From: an uncultured Oscillibacter sp.
GTDB taxonomy: Bacteria > Bacillota > Clostridia > Oscillospirales > Oscillospiraceae
Direction: 5' to 3'
Length of the DNA stretch: 41,359 bases
Assembly (NCBI RefSeq): GCF_910579365.1
Contig: NZ_CAJTUX010000019.1
Span: 1 to 41,359 of the forward strand
The notes beneath the pieces were generated by a model, which worked only from the letters and a program-made list of their open reading frames with translations, did no database searches and was not told the origin of the DNA. Both the position numbers and the translations under genes were made by a program. Below, in pieces: positions 31,641 through 39,883 of this stretch (position 1 is the first letter of the stretch; each line of letters starts with the position of its first letter).

Positions 31641-31970
31641 TGCCGCTCTGCGGTTTGAATCCAGTGGGACGGTCAAACCCTGTTTACATCTTTTTTGCGA
31701 CTGCTGAAAATCAGGAGGGTAAAAAGCCTGGAAACTACTGATGCCGTAAGCTTTCCGCCTACGGCATCTAAAGTGGGCTTTTAACTTGGAGCGCGTGCCC
31801 ACTTTCGAACCTGCGGCTCAGGAAGCAGGAAGGCGGCGTCTCCAAAGCATTGGCATGACCAGCTTCTTCAATATTTATTCTCAACGCACCACAAGACTAA
31901 TTCGCCTCTGGAGGCTCTATTTTTTGTGTTTCTGGGGAGTATCTAACGAGAGTGCCCGGTGATCCTCGGT
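31641..31970. other. Gene-free stretch with three inverted repeats
   Basis: No gene recognised. Three hairpins in a row: GGTTTGA/TCAAACC (~31654-31681), GATGCCGTA/TACGGCATC (~31740-31768), and AAAGTGGGC/GCCCACTTT (~31770-31805), the last two perfect over 9 bp. They lie between the truncated permease and the KilA-N remnant and may be terminators or ends of the inserted element. Confidence 0.45.
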
Positions 31971-32160
31971 TTACACTTTCATCTGACTGATTGCAATTGC
32001 GTTCAGTTTGGCAAGCCGTTTTGACTGCGGTATGCCGTCATTGATAAAGACGGCGTTCAAGTTCTCCAGATTTAAGAGACAGACTAATTGCGAAATATTG
32101 GCGTAGTCTTGGATGTTTCCTTTCAAATCTGGGTGACTGACCCTCCACTGCTTTGCTGTA
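31971..32160 (-). pseudogene. KilA-N domain protein, C-terminal remnant
   Basis: The minus-strand frame ending at the TAA 31971-31973 reads TAKQWRVSHPDLKGNIQDYA, NISQLVCLLNLENLNAVFIN, DGIPQSKRLAKLNAIAISQM. This is the conserved tail of phage/ICE-type KilA-N proteins (TAKQWRxxxPDLKGNIRDYA...NLENxNAxLIxxGxxQxxRLxxLNxIAIxQM). The DNA-binding N-terminal two-thirds are absent; the frame meets the next remnant near 32170. It marks a former mobile element. Confidence 0.65.
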
Positions 32161-32186
32161 ATTATAGCATAGCGGAAGCTCTGTAT

Positions 32187-32520
32187 CTACTCAAAGAGTT
32201 CCGCAAGAGCAGATAAGAGTTCCAGAACAGGGTCAGGCACCCCCTGCCGCTGAAGCTCTCGTTGGGCTTCCGCATCCCGCAGACCTTGCAGAAATGCCCT
32301 GGAAGTTTCTTCTTCGCCATCCTCATCGCCTTCGCTGCCGTTACTATAACATGGATCGGCTGTGTTGTCGCGGGCCGTGCCTTCATGGATGCGCTCACGG
32401 ATATTTCCGGCCAGTTCCATCTTCGACCAGCCGAGCTGCCCAGCCGCTTTGATATACCATGCCCGCTCCCGGGGAGTCAGCTCCATCCGCATGGCGCCCT
32501 CGATCTGTCCCACCCCAGCG
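32187..32520 (-). pseudogene. Unassigned gene fragment inside the recombinase debris
   Basis: Frame ending at 32187 reads MELTPRERAWYIKAAGQLGW, SKMELAGNIRERIHE, then an acidic linker and PDPVLELLSALAELFE. The ERAWYIKAAxxxGWSKxEL pattern resembles the N-terminal part of YhcG/DUF1016 nucleases, but only weakly. It is fused out of frame to the serine recombinase zinc-ribbon region upstream. Confidence 0.3.
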
Positions 32521-32900
32521 CCTCTTGCTGGCTCATAACGGGGTTGACAGCGGCGAGGATGGCGGCTTGCAGGGGTTCCTCCCGGAGCGCGGGGGAGTCG
32601 TGGCAGTATTTCGTGCCGTGGTTGATCCGGCTGGCGCAGCGCCATACAGCGAACCGCCGGCCTTTCTTACCCATACGCACCTGCGGTATAGAGTCCCGCG
32701 CTCGCCGCAGTATTTTTCATTTTTCAGGATACTGCGGATGCTGCGGCCGGCGAGGTAACTGTCGTAGATATGCACCGCCCCCGCCGCCGGCAAGATGATG
32801 AAAGTGCTGGAAGCCGAAAGCGCAGCCGGACACAAGCCGCCTTTTACCGCATAAACCGGGCATGACTGCTGATTGCGCTTAAGCTGTTTATCCCAAAACA
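32480..32900 (-). pseudogene. Large serine recombinase, C-terminal remnant with frameshifts
   Basis: Two overlapping minus-strand frames carry recombinase pieces: IYDSYLAGRSIRSILKNEKY then CGE (recombinase domain, with the usual ~35 residues between GRS and IRSIL apparently deleted), and, after a shift near 32670, RRFAVWRCASRINHGTKYCH then DSPALREEPLQAAILAAVN (zinc ribbon of Tn4451/TnpX-like enzymes). The catalytic N-terminal domain is not here. Non-functional; marks a decayed transposon or ICE. Confidence 0.65.
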
Positions 32901-33415
32901 AGCTCATAAAGATGAAATGGCATGGGAATACCTATATCGACATAAGTAATATCCACAGTATCCACATATTTAAAACCGTATGACTGATACATTTTGACAG
33001 GTATATCATTCCCTTTCAGACAGTCTAACCGTATTGCTTTCCAACCTCTGCTTCTTGCTGTCTGGATTGCATGTTCGACAAGCTGCTTTGAATATCCACG
33101 CCCGCCATAATCCGGCAGAACACGAAGTGCGTGCATAATGACTACTTCATTTTTTGCAGCGTTGATTTGCCAGCGAACTGTATTATATGCACTGTCGCAA
33201 TCATGGTTTAGAATATATGCTGCAACGATTTTATTATCTTCTATGCCGATAAATTGACATCCGCCTTTGATAGATTCCTCTACCATTGCTTGCGAGGGAA
33301 AACCACCTTTATCCCCGTTTGGCAGGAAACTTTTTTCACCAAGGACATCACACATTACACTGTAAAAAGACATTAGCTCTGTCAAATTGTCATTTGTAGC
33401 CTGTACAATTTTCAT
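32888..33415 (-). CDS. GNAT-family N-acetyltransferase
   Basis: 175 aa, intact. Starts MKIVQATNDNLTELMSFYS. The acetyl-CoA loop is ALRVLPDYGGRGYSKQLVEH (RxxGxG/A-type, here GGRGYSK), followed by AIRLDCLKGNDIPVKMYQSY and GFKYVDTVD, the usual beta5-alpha4 end. Substrate unknown: an amine, peptide N-terminus or antibiotic cannot be told apart. Base composition is clearly AT-richer than the flanking core genes, so it was probably brought in with the decayed elements around it. Its end overlaps the recombinase debris by a few bases. Confidence 0.85.
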   Translation of the reverse strand: MKIVQATNDNLTELMSFYSVMCDVLGEKSFLPNGDKGGFPSQAMVEESIKGGCQFIGIEDNKIVAAYILNHDCDSAYNTVRWQINAAKNEVVIMHALRVLPDYGGRGYSKQLVEHAIQTARSRGWKAIRLDCLKGNDIPVKMYQSYGFKYVDTVDITYVDIGIPMPFHLYELVLG

Positions 33416-33627
33416 TCATTACACCGCCTTAGTATACAGATTTTGACGAAAATAGTTTACCACAGAAAAAATAAACTTTCCATCATCAACTTGAACGACA
33501 AGCCTTGATATAAAAGTAAAAATATTATCTTCTATAAAGAAGCGGAAAAGACTGTACGGCCAGCCCCGCCCTATGGTATCATAAATCTACGGAATAGTGG
33601 GGCTGGCTGTCGGAAACGGAGGACATT

Positions 33628-33807
33628 ATGCCAAGACAGACCACCCAAAAACTCATTACCGCCCTTTATCCGAGATTGTCGCACGAGGACACGCTCCAAG
33701 GCGAATCCAACTCCATAAGCAACCAAGAGAACATTTGTCAAGGGGGATTTCACCCAAAAGATGATATCCCCCCCATAAACTGGAATTTATTCAATTTCCT
33801 TTTTTAG
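33628..33807 (+). pseudogene. Serine recombinase, N-terminal remnant
   Basis: MPRQTTQKLITALYPRLSHE, then DTLQGESNSISNQENI, is the start of Tn4451/Tn5397-type resolvases (ITALYxRLSxDDxxxGESNSIxNQ), including the catalytic Ser in RLS. After NQENI the sequence is unrelated and stops at 33807. GGAGG precedes the ATG, and the upstream GCCAGCCCC/GGGGCTGGC hairpin (~33560-33612) appears to be part of the element's original leader. It is on the opposite strand from the other recombinase remnant, so at least two elements were involved. Confidence 0.7.
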
Positions 33808-33963
33808 AAAAAAGAAACCATCCATGCGCTGAACAAGTTCCCAACCATCGGCTCCCAATTCATTTAATTTTGTTTCAAACTCCTGCGCAACCTTTTCATA
33901 TTGCTTTGTACTTACAGTTAAAGCAGTTGCAATTGTCAGTACTTTATACTCATATTTTTTCAC
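33787..33963 (-). CDS. DUF4177 small protein
   Basis: 58 aa from GTG 33963, preceded by GGAGGGATCTTCAA. VKKYEYKVLTIATALTVSTK, then KLNELGADGWELVQRMDGFF, FLKKEIE matches the DUF4177 layout (YEYKV ... LNExGxxGWELV ... LKR). Function unknown; such genes are common in mobile elements and near regulators. The last 21 bp overlap the opposite-strand recombinase stub. Upstream DNA in the longer open frame lacks a ribosome site. Confidence 0.6.
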   Translation of the reverse strand: MKKYEYKVLTIATALTVSTKQYEKVAQEFETKLNELGADGWELVQRMDGFFFLKKEIE

Positions 33964-34218
33964 TTGAAGATCCCTCCATGCAAATGCCGATTTGTCGATT
34001 TGTCGCAAGCCAAGTATACCACCAATGGGAATGACATTCAACCCTCATTAACAGATGCTGACAGTAGCAGTAAGCAATACATCGGTATATACCCGGCGCA
34101 GCTTGTTGGGGCCGATGGCACCCAAGCCCCGGTGCATTGGTGCAGCTCCGTCCGATGCACAAGCCGCTGTTGGCGTCTGCTGGCCTGTCCATACTGGGCA
34201 GGGAAGGGACGCCCGGCC

Positions 34219-34691
34219 TCCCTCGGAGGATTTCACATATACTTTGGCGTTGGATTTCCCCATGCCAAACATCAAAGAGTTGCCGCCTCCCGCTTTCTCC
34301 ATCATTTTCTTTGACAGGAATTGCCCAAGACCAACAAAACGGCAATTGGCAAGACCCAGGAGAGCAGAAAGCTGAGGACCGGCGACATCTGCTCGATGAT
34401 CTCACTGGAGAATACCGCTCCGGAATCTTTAAGCCGGTAGACCAGCCCCGGATCAACCATGCGCCCCGTCTTATAAATTTGCGTGCCCGTCCTGTCCGTG
34501 AAGTTGTCCTGGATTTCTACCCGGCCAATCTCATGGCGAGCCGTCATATCCATAAAGGCGCCGTAATCCACCTCAAGAATCCGCCGCCGCGCAAACCAGG
34601 GCATCGCCAGGAAATTGAACAGCACCAGGATCAGAAGGACCATGCCGTAATAATAAATCAACGGCTTTTTGGGTGATTTTACTTCATTCAT
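34219..34691 (-). pseudogene. FtsH (ATP-dependent zinc protease), N-terminal remnant with frameshift
   Basis: MNEVKSPKKPLIYYYGMVLL, ILVLFNFLAMPWFARRRILE, VDYGAFMDMT is the FtsH N-terminus: first membrane helix, the external domain (VEIQDNFTDRTGTQIYKTG), second helix SPVLSFLLSWVLPIAVLL. A missing T in the T run at 34336-34339 shifts the frame; in the next frame LSKKMMEKAGGGNSLMFGMG, KSNAKVYVKSSEG continues normally, then homology ends at ~34219, before the AAA+ and protease domains. So a frameshift and a 3' truncation. It lies directly downstream of the Hsp20 gene, separated by a hairpin. Confidence 0.85.
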
Positions 34692-34719
34692 TTGAAACGT
34701 CCCTCTCCGTCAAACAGAA

Positions 34720-34760
34720 ACCGCCTCCGAATCCGCAGTCAAAGCGGCGTCGGAGGCGGT
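34720..34760 (-). terminator. Hairpin between hsp20 and the ftsH remnant
   Basis: ACCGCCTCCGA (34720-34730) and its exact complement (34750-34760). On the minus strand it lies about 30 bp past the hsp20 stop; the following T content is modest. Confidence 0.65.
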
Positions 34761-34792
34761 CGTTTTCAGCCCTCAATGGCAATCAGGTTTTT

Positions 34793-35185
34793 CTACTCCA
34801 GCTGCGCCTGCTGGGTCGCCTTGGGGATGAACAGCCGCAGGATACCGTCCTCAAACCTGGCGCGGATATCCTCCTGCTTCACCCGTTCCCCCACATAGAA
34901 GCTGCGCCGGCAGGAGCCGAGGAACCGCTCCCGGCGCAGGTAGCGCTCGTTCTGGACATTCTCATTGCTGGTCTGCTCCACCGTCGCGCTGATGCAGAGA
35001 TAGCCGTCTTTCAGCTCGGCGGCCAGCTGTTCCTTGTGGACGCCGGGCAGGTCGATGTCCAGCTCATATCCCTGGTCGCTCTCCTTGATGTCCGTGTTCA
35101 TCATGCCCCGCAGGGTGTTGGCGCTGAAAGCGGTCTCCGCCAGTTCGTCAAACATGTTCTTTGCCACCAGATAAGGGGTCAGCAT
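34793..35185 (-). CDS. Small heat-shock protein, Hsp20/alpha-crystallin family
   Basis: 130 aa from ATG 35185, which has AAAGGAGCAATTTTT in front; an in-frame ATG at 35203 with AGGAGGCCGAAATA is also possible. The alpha-crystallin domain is complete: TDIKESDQGYELDIDLPGVH, KEQLAAELKDGYLCISATVE, RRERFLGSCRRSFYVGERV and the ARFEDGILRLFIPKA strand. It binds unfolding proteins to prevent aggregation. Regulation is explicit: sigma-A promoter plus CIRCE operator upstream, so HrcA represses it. Its former operon or neighbour gene was an ftsH, now broken. Confidence 0.95.
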   Translation of the reverse strand: MLTPYLVAKNMFDELAETAFSANTLRGMMNTDIKESDQGYELDIDLPGVHKEQLAAELKDGYLCISATVEQTSNENVQNERYLRRERFLGSCRRSFYVGERVKQEDIRARFEDGILRLFIPKATQQAQLE

Positions 35186-35239
35186 AAAAATTGCTCCTTT
35201 CATTATTTCGGCCTCCTGCCGGAATTGGTTTATGCTTAT

Positions 35240-35268
35240 AGTATAGGCCGGTGTGTTAGCACTGTCAA
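35240..35268 (-). promoter_or_regulatory. Sigma-A promoter of hsp20
   Basis: Minus strand TTGACA (35263-35268), 17-nt spacer, TATACT (35240-35245). The -35 hexamer is inside the CIRCE element, so repressor and polymerase compete directly. Confidence 0.9.
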
Positions 35269-35282
35269 CGATCGAGTGCTAA
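35256..35282. promoter_or_regulatory. CIRCE operator (HrcA binding site)
   Basis: TTAGCACTG (35256-35264), 9-nt spacer, GAGTGCTAA (35274-35282): the consensus TTAGCACTC-N9-GAGTGCTAA with a single change (the ninth base, G for C). Confidence 0.93.
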
Positions 35283-35412
35283 ATTATTGTGAAATCTATT
35301 TTATAACTTATAAGATTTATTTATCAATAGTGGGGCGCTGAAGGAATATCCCGGCGCCGCGCATTCAGACGGATTCATCGTTCAGGCGCTCCATTCCGTT
35401 TCTGTAGGCTTG

Positions 35413-35448
35413 AAGCGGGGCGGACCCGTCTTGGAGTCCGCCCCGCTT
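35413..35448. terminator. Terminator of the licT-bglF-bglA operon
   Basis: AAGCGGGGCGGAC (35413-35425) and its exact complement (35436-35448), 10-nt loop, starting 5 bp past the bglA stop on the minus strand. The U tract is weak. Confidence 0.75.
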
Positions 35449-35453
35449 TGCTG

Positions 35454-36893
35454 TCAGCTCAGATCTTCGCCGTTGGTGGCGATCACTTTCTTGTACCAAT
35501 AGAAGGAATCCTTCCGCTCCCGGCTCAGATCGCCGGCGCCGTCGTCGAATTTGTTGACGTAGATAAAGCCATACCGCTTGGCCATTTCTCCGGTGGAGGC
35601 GCTGACCAAATCAATGCAGCCCCAGGGAGTATAGCCGATGAGGTCCACGCCGTCCTCCTCCACAGCCAGCTTCATCTGCTCAATGTGCTGACGGAGGTAG
35701 TCAATGCGGCAGCTGTCGTGGAACTTGCCGTCCCCGGCCCGCTCATCCCTGGCTCCCAGACCGTTCTCCACAATCATGATAGGAACCCGGTAGCGGTCAT
35801 AGATTTCGTTCAGCGCCCAGCGCAGGCCCTTGGGGTCGATCTGCCAGCCCCACTCACTGGCTTTCAGGTAGGGGTTCTGCAAACCCTGAGCGATATTGCC
35901 CTCCACAGAGGCCGCGTCGCGGCTGACGCCCACGCAATTGCTCATGTAGTAGGAGAACGTGTAGAAGTCCACCGTGCCCTGTTTCAGCTCCTCCAGGTCG
36001 CCGGGCTCCATTTTGATCGCAATGCCGTTCCGCTTCCAGAACGCCTTGGCATAGTAGGGATACTCGCCCTTGACCTGGACATCGGAACAGTACCAGTTCA
36101 TGTTCCGCATTTGATGTTGGGCCTCCAGCATATCGTCGGGGCTGCAGGTATAGGGATAGGCCGCCCCAAAGCAAATCATGTTGCCCAGCTTAAATTGAGG
36201 ATAGTGCTCATGGGCATATTTCACCACGCGGGCGGAGGCGACAAACTGATGATGCAGGGCCTGATACCGGGCCTGCATATCGTTGGGAACCTCCATGACA
36301 GGTCCGGAGTAGCCTTTTACAGTTCCAGTAGATAACACCGCGCCGAAGGGCATGGTGCCGGAGTTGATCTCGTTGAAGGTCAGCCAGTATTTCACCTTGT
36401 CCTTGTACCGCTCGAAAATGACCTTGCAGTAGGTCTCAAAATAACCGATGACCTCCCGGCCCTCCCAGCCGTTGCACTTTTCCACCAGGGCGTAGGGCAG
36501 TTCATAGTGGGAGATAGTTACCAGCGGCTCGATGCCGTGCTTTTTACAGCAATCGAAGACCTTGTCATAGAACTCCAGTCCCTTCTCGTTGGGCTGGGAC
36601 TCCATGCCGGTGGGGAAGATGCGGGTCCAGTTGATGGAGGTACGGAAGCACTTGAATCCCATCTCAGCAAAGAGGGCAATATCCTCCTCGTAGTGGTGAT
36701 AGAAGTCAATGGCCTCATGAGAGGGGTACAGGGTACCGGGTTCGATTTTGGTGGTTATCCTTTTGGGCGTCGTATGGCTGCCATTGGTACACATATCAGA
36801 GGTAGAAGGCCCTTTGCCGTCCACGTCCCACGCGCCCTCGCACTGGTTGGCGGCTACCGCGCCGCCCCATAAGAAGTTTTTCGGAAAGCTCAT
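35454..36893 (-). CDS. bglA: 6-phospho-beta-glucosidase (GH1)
   Basis: 479 aa, full-length GH1 barrel. Motifs: FPKNFLWGGAVAANQCEGAW at the N-terminus; FRTSINWTRIFPTG; acid/base Glu in YWLTFNEINSG; nucleophile Glu in IMIVENGLGARDE; and near the C-terminus SASTGEMAKRYGFIYVNKFD, whose Ser/Lys/Tyr spacing is the 6-phosphate-binding signature that separates phospho-glucosidases from plain beta-glucosidases. It cleaves phosphorylated aryl- or beta-glucosides (cellobiose-type) brought in by the adjacent BglF, giving glucose 6-phosphate. Four bp separate it from bglF. Confidence 0.95.
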   Translation of the reverse strand: MSFPKNFLWGGAVAANQCEGAWDVDGKGPSTSDMCTNGSHTTPKRITTKIEPGTLYPSHEAIDFYHHYEEDIALFAEMGFKCFRTSINWTRIFPTGMESQPNEKGLEFYDKVFDCCKKHGIEPLVTISHYELPYALVEKCNGWEGREVIGYFETYCKVIFERYKDKVKYWLTFNEINSGTMPFGAVLSTGTVKGYSGPVMEVPNDMQARYQALHHQFVASARVVKYAHEHYPQFKLGNMICFGAAYPYTCSPDDMLEAQHQMRNMNWYCSDVQVKGEYPYYAKAFWKRNGIAIKMEPGDLEELKQGTVDFYTFSYYMSNCVGVSRDAASVEGNIAQGLQNPYLKASEWGWQIDPKGLRWALNEIYDRYRVPIMIVENGLGARDERAGDGKFHDSCRIDYLRQHIEQMKLAVEEDGVDLIGYTPWGCIDLVSASTGEMAKRYGFIYVNKFDDGAGDLSRERKDSFYWYKKVIATNGEDLS

Positions 36894-36897
36894 ACAC

Positions 36898-38787
36898 TCA
36901 CACTCCTACAATGATTTCGCCGTTTTCAATGCTCACGCCGGCCAAGTCGTCTTCATTGGTGACAATCACCGGCGTCACAGTCTTACAACCCTTATTATGA
37001 ATCATTTCCATATCAAATTCAAGAAGCAGCTGGCCCTTCTTGATTTTCTCGCCGTCCTTGACATGGGCCTTGAACGGTTCGCCTTTCAGAGAAACCGTCT
37101 CCAGACCCACATGGATCAGCAGTTCTACGCCGTCCTCCGACAAAAGGTTCAGAGCGTGTCTGGTATCAAAGACGCTTTCACAGGTGCCGTCAAAGGGAGC
37201 ATAAACCTTTCCCTCAGAAGGTTCCACAGCAATGCCGTGTCCCAGAACTCCGGCGGCGAAGGTCTGATCGGGGATGCTCTCCAGCGCGACTACCTGACCG
37301 GGTACAGGAGCGGCAATGGAAACCTTTTTGCCTGTGCGGGCAGGAGCGGCAGGATCAGCAGGGGCGGGAGCATCCACAGGCGCCGCGGCGGGCTTCACAG
37401 GGTCTTTATAGAGAATAAAGGCGATTGCGCCAGAAATGAGCAGGGACAGAATCCCTCCAATTGCGCCGAAAATCACTCCGTGCATAGGATTGCCTTCTCC
37501 GCCAATGAAGCAGATCAGAGAAAGGAACGAAGGCGAACCGCCGGCCGTATAACCCCGGACCGCGCTGAGTCCGCAGAAAAGGCCGGAAACCGCCGCGCCG
37601 GTGACCGCGCCGATCATAGGCTTTCCATAGCGCATATTGATTCCGTACAAGGCGGGTTCCGTAACGCCGGCGACCGTGGCGGAGATGCCGCAGGCAATTC
37701 CCTCCGAGCGGGTATCCTGGTCTTTTGTTTTCAGCGCCACGCCAAAGGTCGCGCCGCCCTGGGCAATATTCGAGCAGAACATGGTGACCGCAACCACCAC
37801 GTCGTAACCCAGAGTGGCAAGATTGTTCATCGCCAAAGGCACCAGCGCGTAGTGCATTCCGGTCATGACAATAAACGGCATCAGGGCGGACAGGATGCCG
37901 ACCGTCAGCCAGGGCACTTTATTGTACAGGGCGGAGAACACACCCGCCAGCAGATTGCCGATGACGTTGCCGATGGGGCCCAGCACATAGAGAGAGCAGG
38001 GGATGCAGATGATGATGAACAGCAGGGGCTTGAGGAAGGATTTCAGCACGTTGGGAGATACCTTATCCGCAAAGTCCTCCGCCCATTTCATCACGGGGGC
38101 CATCAGCAGCATGGGCAGAACAGAAGATGTATAGGTCGAGCAGATCACCGGGATGCCAAAGAGGTAGGTGCAGGGCATACCAAGGAAGGTTCCCAATTCC
38201 AGTGTCGCGCCGCTCATCAGGCTGGTAAGATTGGGGTAACACAACGCCGCTCCCACGACCATAAACAGCATGGGATTGCCGCCCATCTTTTTTGCGATGG
38301 TAATTCCCATAAAAATGGGGAGAAACATAAAGAAGCAATCCGCAAAGGAATAGAGCAGGATATAAGTGGAGCTTTCCGTGCTCATTCCGGCAAAGGTGGT
38401 CAGCAGCGTGAGGACCACCTTCAGCATACCGGTGCCCAGCATGGCCGGAAGCAGCGGCGTCATACAGCCGGCAATGAATCCAAAGAGTCTCTGTACAGCG
38501 CCGCCTTCGGCTTTCGCGGGAGCGCTGCCCTCGTCCCAATTGCCCAGCTTTTTGAATTCCTTAAAGAGGTTGGAAACTTCGTTTCCGATAATGATCTGAT
38601 ACTGGCCTCCCTGGCGCATCACACCCTTGACGCCCTTGATTGCCTGAACGGCGTCATCTTTGGCCCGGCCCTCGTCCTTCAACACCAGACGAAGGCGGGT
38701 CATGCAGTTGGCGGCGCTGGTGATGTTCGATGCGCCGCCGACAGCGTCCACGATTTTTTTCGAGGTCTCGACATAATCCAATGCCAT
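36898..38787 (-). CDS. bglF: PTS beta-glucoside EIIBCA permease
   Basis: 629 aa from ATG 38787 (GGAGGAATCCGAAAT upstream). IIB at the N-terminus: GGASNITSAANCMTRLRLVL with the phospho-Cys; IIC (~100-450) with SADCFF-like helices FADCFFMFLPIFMGITIAKK, ALVPLAMNNLATLGYDVVVA and GVTEPALYGINMRYGKPMIG; an Ala/Pro linker; IIA at the C-terminus with QTFAAGVLGHGIAVEPSEGK, YAPFDGTCESVFDTRHALNL and the phospho-His in VELLIHVGLETVSLKGEPF. It imports and phosphorylates beta-glucosides and, as in the E. coli system, probably also sets the phosphorylation state of the LicT-type regulator. Confidence 0.94.
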   Translation of the reverse strand: MALDYVETSKKIVDAVGGASNITSAANCMTRLRLVLKDEGRAKDDAVQAIKGVKGVMRQGGQYQIIIGNEVSNLFKEFKKLGNWDEGSAPAKAEGGAVQRLFGFIAGCMTPLLPAMLGTGMLKVVLTLLTTFAGMSTESSTYILLYSFADCFFMFLPIFMGITIAKKMGGNPMLFMVVGAALCYPNLTSLMSGATLELGTFLGMPCTYLFGIPVICSTYTSSVLPMLLMAPVMKWAEDFADKVSPNVLKSFLKPLLFIIICIPCSLYVLGPIGNVIGNLLAGVFSALYNKVPWLTVGILSALMPFIVMTGMHYALVPLAMNNLATLGYDVVVAVTMFCSNIAQGGATFGVALKTKDQDTRSEGIACGISATVAGVTEPALYGINMRYGKPMIGAVTGAAVSGLFCGLSAVRGYTAGGSPSFLSLICFIGGEGNPMHGVIFGAIGGILSLLISGAIAFILYKDPVKPAAAPVDAPAPADPAAPARTGKKVSIAAPVPGQVVALESIPDQTFAAGVLGHGIAVEPSEGKVYAPFDGTCESVFDTRHALNLLSEDGVELLIHVGLETVSLKGEPFKAHVKDGEKIKKGQLLLEFDMEMIHNKGCKTVTPVIVTNEDDLAGVSIENGEIIVGV

Positions 38788-38852
38788 ATTTCGGATTCCT
38801 CCCATTCAGTTTTTATGCTTCTGGCGGGGCGCCTCCGCCTTATAGCCGCTTA

Positions 38853-39695
38853 TTAGGGACACTTCCGATCCCCTGCTACCCGCGCAATGTGCACGCACAA
38901 ATAAGTGAGCTCCTCGGCGGGCAAATCGATCTGATAGTCTTTTTTGATGAAATCCCGGATGCGGAGCGTACAGTCAAATGCCCTAGGGTGCTGCCGCTTG
39001 ATGTTCTGATAGAGAAAATCCTCTTCATCCGGCAGCATTTTGTTTTCCATAACCCGCTGGGCGAAAAAGAGCAGGTGGGTCAAAAATCTCTGGTAGTCCA
39101 GCGATTCTTCATCGAAGCTGGCGCACAATCTATAACGCACAATATTGAGAGAGTTCTGCACGATTTTGAGGGTTCCCTGGGTTTTCTCCATATCGCAGTC
39201 ATATTCAGCGTTGATGATATGCAAAGCGATGGAGGTGGCCTCCGTTTCAGGGAGGGAAACGCTCATGGTCTCCTGAATGATTTGCAGGCCGCGAAGGCCA
39301 ATGGCATACTCCTGCGGATAGAGCTTCCTGGTTTCCAGGGAAAGCATATTGTGAAATGTGAGCCCGTTCTTCATCCGCTCGGCGGCAAAGCTGATATGGT
39401 CTGTCAAAGTGATATAAAGATTCTTATTGAGCTTTTTCTTCAGGGTTTCCCGGGCGTATTCGATAATCCTCGTGGCTGCCCGAACCGCTTCCAGGTCCAC
39501 CTCCAGCAGCAGCTGTTTCAGGCGGCTCGTGGAGTCCGGGGAATCCATGCGGAAGATCTTTTCGATTTTGGAACGGTCTACGGCCCGCCCTGGTTTTGCC
39601 TGCCACCCAATTCCCCGGCCCGCCAGAAGGATCTCCCGACCGCTTTCATCGAAAGAACTGACGATATTGTTGTTCAAAACCTTATCAACGACCAT
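38853..39695 (-). CDS. licT: LicT/BglG-family transcriptional antiterminator
   Basis: 280 aa from ATG 39695 (GAAGGGGGATACG upstream). Residues ~1-55 are the CAT RNA-binding domain (VVDKVLNNNIVSSFDESGRE, AGRGIGWQAKPG); two PRD domains follow: LYITLTDHISFAAERMKNG (PRD1 His), GLRGLQIIQETMSVSLPETE and TSIALHIINAE, then PRD2 HLLFFAQRVMENKM, LPAEELTYLCVHIARV. When the substrate PTS is active the protein binds the RAT site at 39791-39819 and blocks the overlapping terminator. It is first in its own operon and thus autoregulated. Confidence 0.93.
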   Translation of the reverse strand: MVVDKVLNNNIVSSFDESGREILLAGRGIGWQAKPGRAVDRSKIEKIFRMDSPDSTSRLKQLLLEVDLEAVRAATRIIEYARETLKKKLNKNLYITLTDHISFAAERMKNGLTFHNMLSLETRKLYPQEYAIGLRGLQIIQETMSVSLPETEATSIALHIINAEYDCDMEKTQGTLKIVQNSLNIVRYRLCASFDEESLDYQRFLTHLLFFAQRVMENKMLPDEEDFLYQNIKRQHPRAFDCTLRIRDFIKKDYQIDLPAEELTYLCVHIARVAGDRKCP

Positions 39696-39730
39696 CGTAT
39701 CCCCCTTCTTTCCCAGTCCCACAGAAAATG

Positions 39731-39796
39731 AAAAGTAAAAATACCAAACACCAGCCAAGACCCGCCATAAGCGCGCCGGCATTGATGTTTGGTATT
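39731..39796 (-). terminator. Leader terminator controlled by LicT
   Basis: Minus strand AATACCAAACA (39786-39796) pairs exactly with TGTTTGGTATT (39740-39750); TTTTACTTTT follows (39731-39740). Its 5' arm overlaps the 3' end of the RAT. Confidence 0.9.
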
Positions 39797-39819
39797 GCCT
39801 AATTGAATAGTAACAAGCC
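39791..39819 (-). promoter_or_regulatory. Ribonucleic antiterminator (RAT) site
   Basis: 29-nt element, minus strand, beginning GGCTTGTTACTATTC and ending AATTAGGCAATACC, aligned with the LicT/SacY RAT consensus (GGATTGTTACTG...GCAGGCAAAACC). The last bases are shared with the terminator stem, so the two structures exclude each other. Confidence 0.88.
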
Positions 39820-39883
39820 AATCTATTTCGTTGTAAAAGCAAACCGCTCTGCGGAACTGGCAAAGATTCTTGGATTGATTGCC

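Noticed and set aside
31652..31664. GGTTTGAATCC, like a tRNA T-arm
   Set aside because: No acceptor, D or anticodon stems can be built around it; the bases pair instead with TCAAACC downstream.
34030..34218. Open frames with Cys/Pro-rich translations after the FtsH remnant
   Set aside because: All frames on both strands lack a ribosome site and match nothing I recognise; treated as debris.
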